A stretch of DNA of 64,000 bases. It comes from Amphiduros pacificus (Eukaryota; Annelida; Polychaeta; Phyllodocida; Hesionidae). Below are positions 63,546 to 64,000 of the stretch, one piece after another. The first letter of the stretch is position 1, and each line of letters begins with the position of its first letter. The stretch is from positions 40,980,682 through 41,044,681 of the forward strand of contig OX439005.1 of assembly GCA_949316495.1 (NCBI GenBank). The letters run 5' to 3'. Made by a program: the position numbers and the translations under genes. The notes under the pieces were generated by a model. It ran no database searches and had not been told where the DNA came from. It saw only the letters and a program-made list of their open reading frames with translations.

Positions 63546-63632
<87 letters not shown>
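63546..63632. repeat. (AT)n microsatellite
   Basis: About 86 bp of pure alternating A and T. The sequence after it to the window end (63633-64000) shows nothing recognisable. Confidence 0.98.
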
Positions 63633-63633
<1 letters not shown>

Positions 63634-64000
63634 AGAATAATGTGAGATTGTGTTGGATTTCTGATTCCTACATATGCATGAAGATATCTGTTTCCACCAA
63701 ATTTTGCCAGTCTTGTTGCCTCGGAGTTGTCATGACAACACCCGATATATAAAACCAGGATAGCATTAAACACATTAAACTGCCTTCTATATCAGATAAA
63801 GTTATCATAAACCGCTTCTCGGTGAGCATAGTTTAACCACATGTTATAACCATATGGAAAATAGCATTAACCGTTGTAGTCTCGAAATAAATAATCTATA
63901 GAAACTCGATAATTCATAATTATAGAATTAACATTATCTTTTGGTTAAGTTTGAAATTAATCAAATAAGTATTAATGTAGAATGGAAAGGCGGTCTGATA

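Noticed and set aside
63543-63773. Short ORF with an Ile-Tyr repeat
   Set aside because: Translation of the (AT)n run.

Overview
The window is nuclear DNA from an invertebrate animal, most likely a marine mollusc. This is inferred from split genes with GT-AG introns, AT-rich sequence, tRNA-derived SINEs with AAAC tails, Penelope-like elements, hammerhead ribozymes and many MITEs and minisatellites. Nothing prokaryotic, no CRISPR and no recognisable retrovirus or LTR element was seen. The species was not identified.

Two host genes could be assembled exon by exon, each with phases that add up. (1) A 321-aa seven-helix receptor-like gene on + (14518-35561): its first coding exon is split by a 3.85-kb DNA transposon, and its second exon lies across a 16.2-kb intron. 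(2) An eight-exon, 335-aa coiled-coil gene on + (42605-56642), which resembles the small kinetochore-associated protein (KNSTRN/SKAP). A possible first exon of a third gene is at 61626.

Layout. 1-1660: LINE relic carrying a SINE. 1676-13113: two head-to-tail copies (period 5809 bp) of a Penelope-like element on -, bounded by a 14-bp target duplication. Each copy has a type I hammerhead ribozyme, RT plus GIY-YIG endonuclease, and a C2H2 finger ORF. 14563-18412: DNA transposon with an NHL propeller gene, inside receptor exon 1. 18705-34926: receptor intron, holding a 93-bp satellite, a 44-bp minisatellite between two inverted hammerhead-bearing repeats, and a two-gene P-superfamily transposon (28218-33594) with perfect 31-bp inverted repeats and a 7-bp target duplication. 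36-42 kb: a fold-back palindrome and a LINE relic carrying a TTAA element. 42.6-56.6 kb: the coiled-coil gene, with introns full of MITEs and minisatellites. 57-64 kb: mostly unassigned sequence.

The most interesting items are: the P-type element, whose transposase has a ZAD-like finger in place of THAP and whose missing C-terminal-like domain seems to sit in a separate convergent gene; the Penelope intron, whose retention or removal switches between a fused RT protein and a short protein; hammerhead ribozymes with a 14-bp stem III in a receptor intron; and a receptor gene whose transposon insertion supplies an in-frame start codon.
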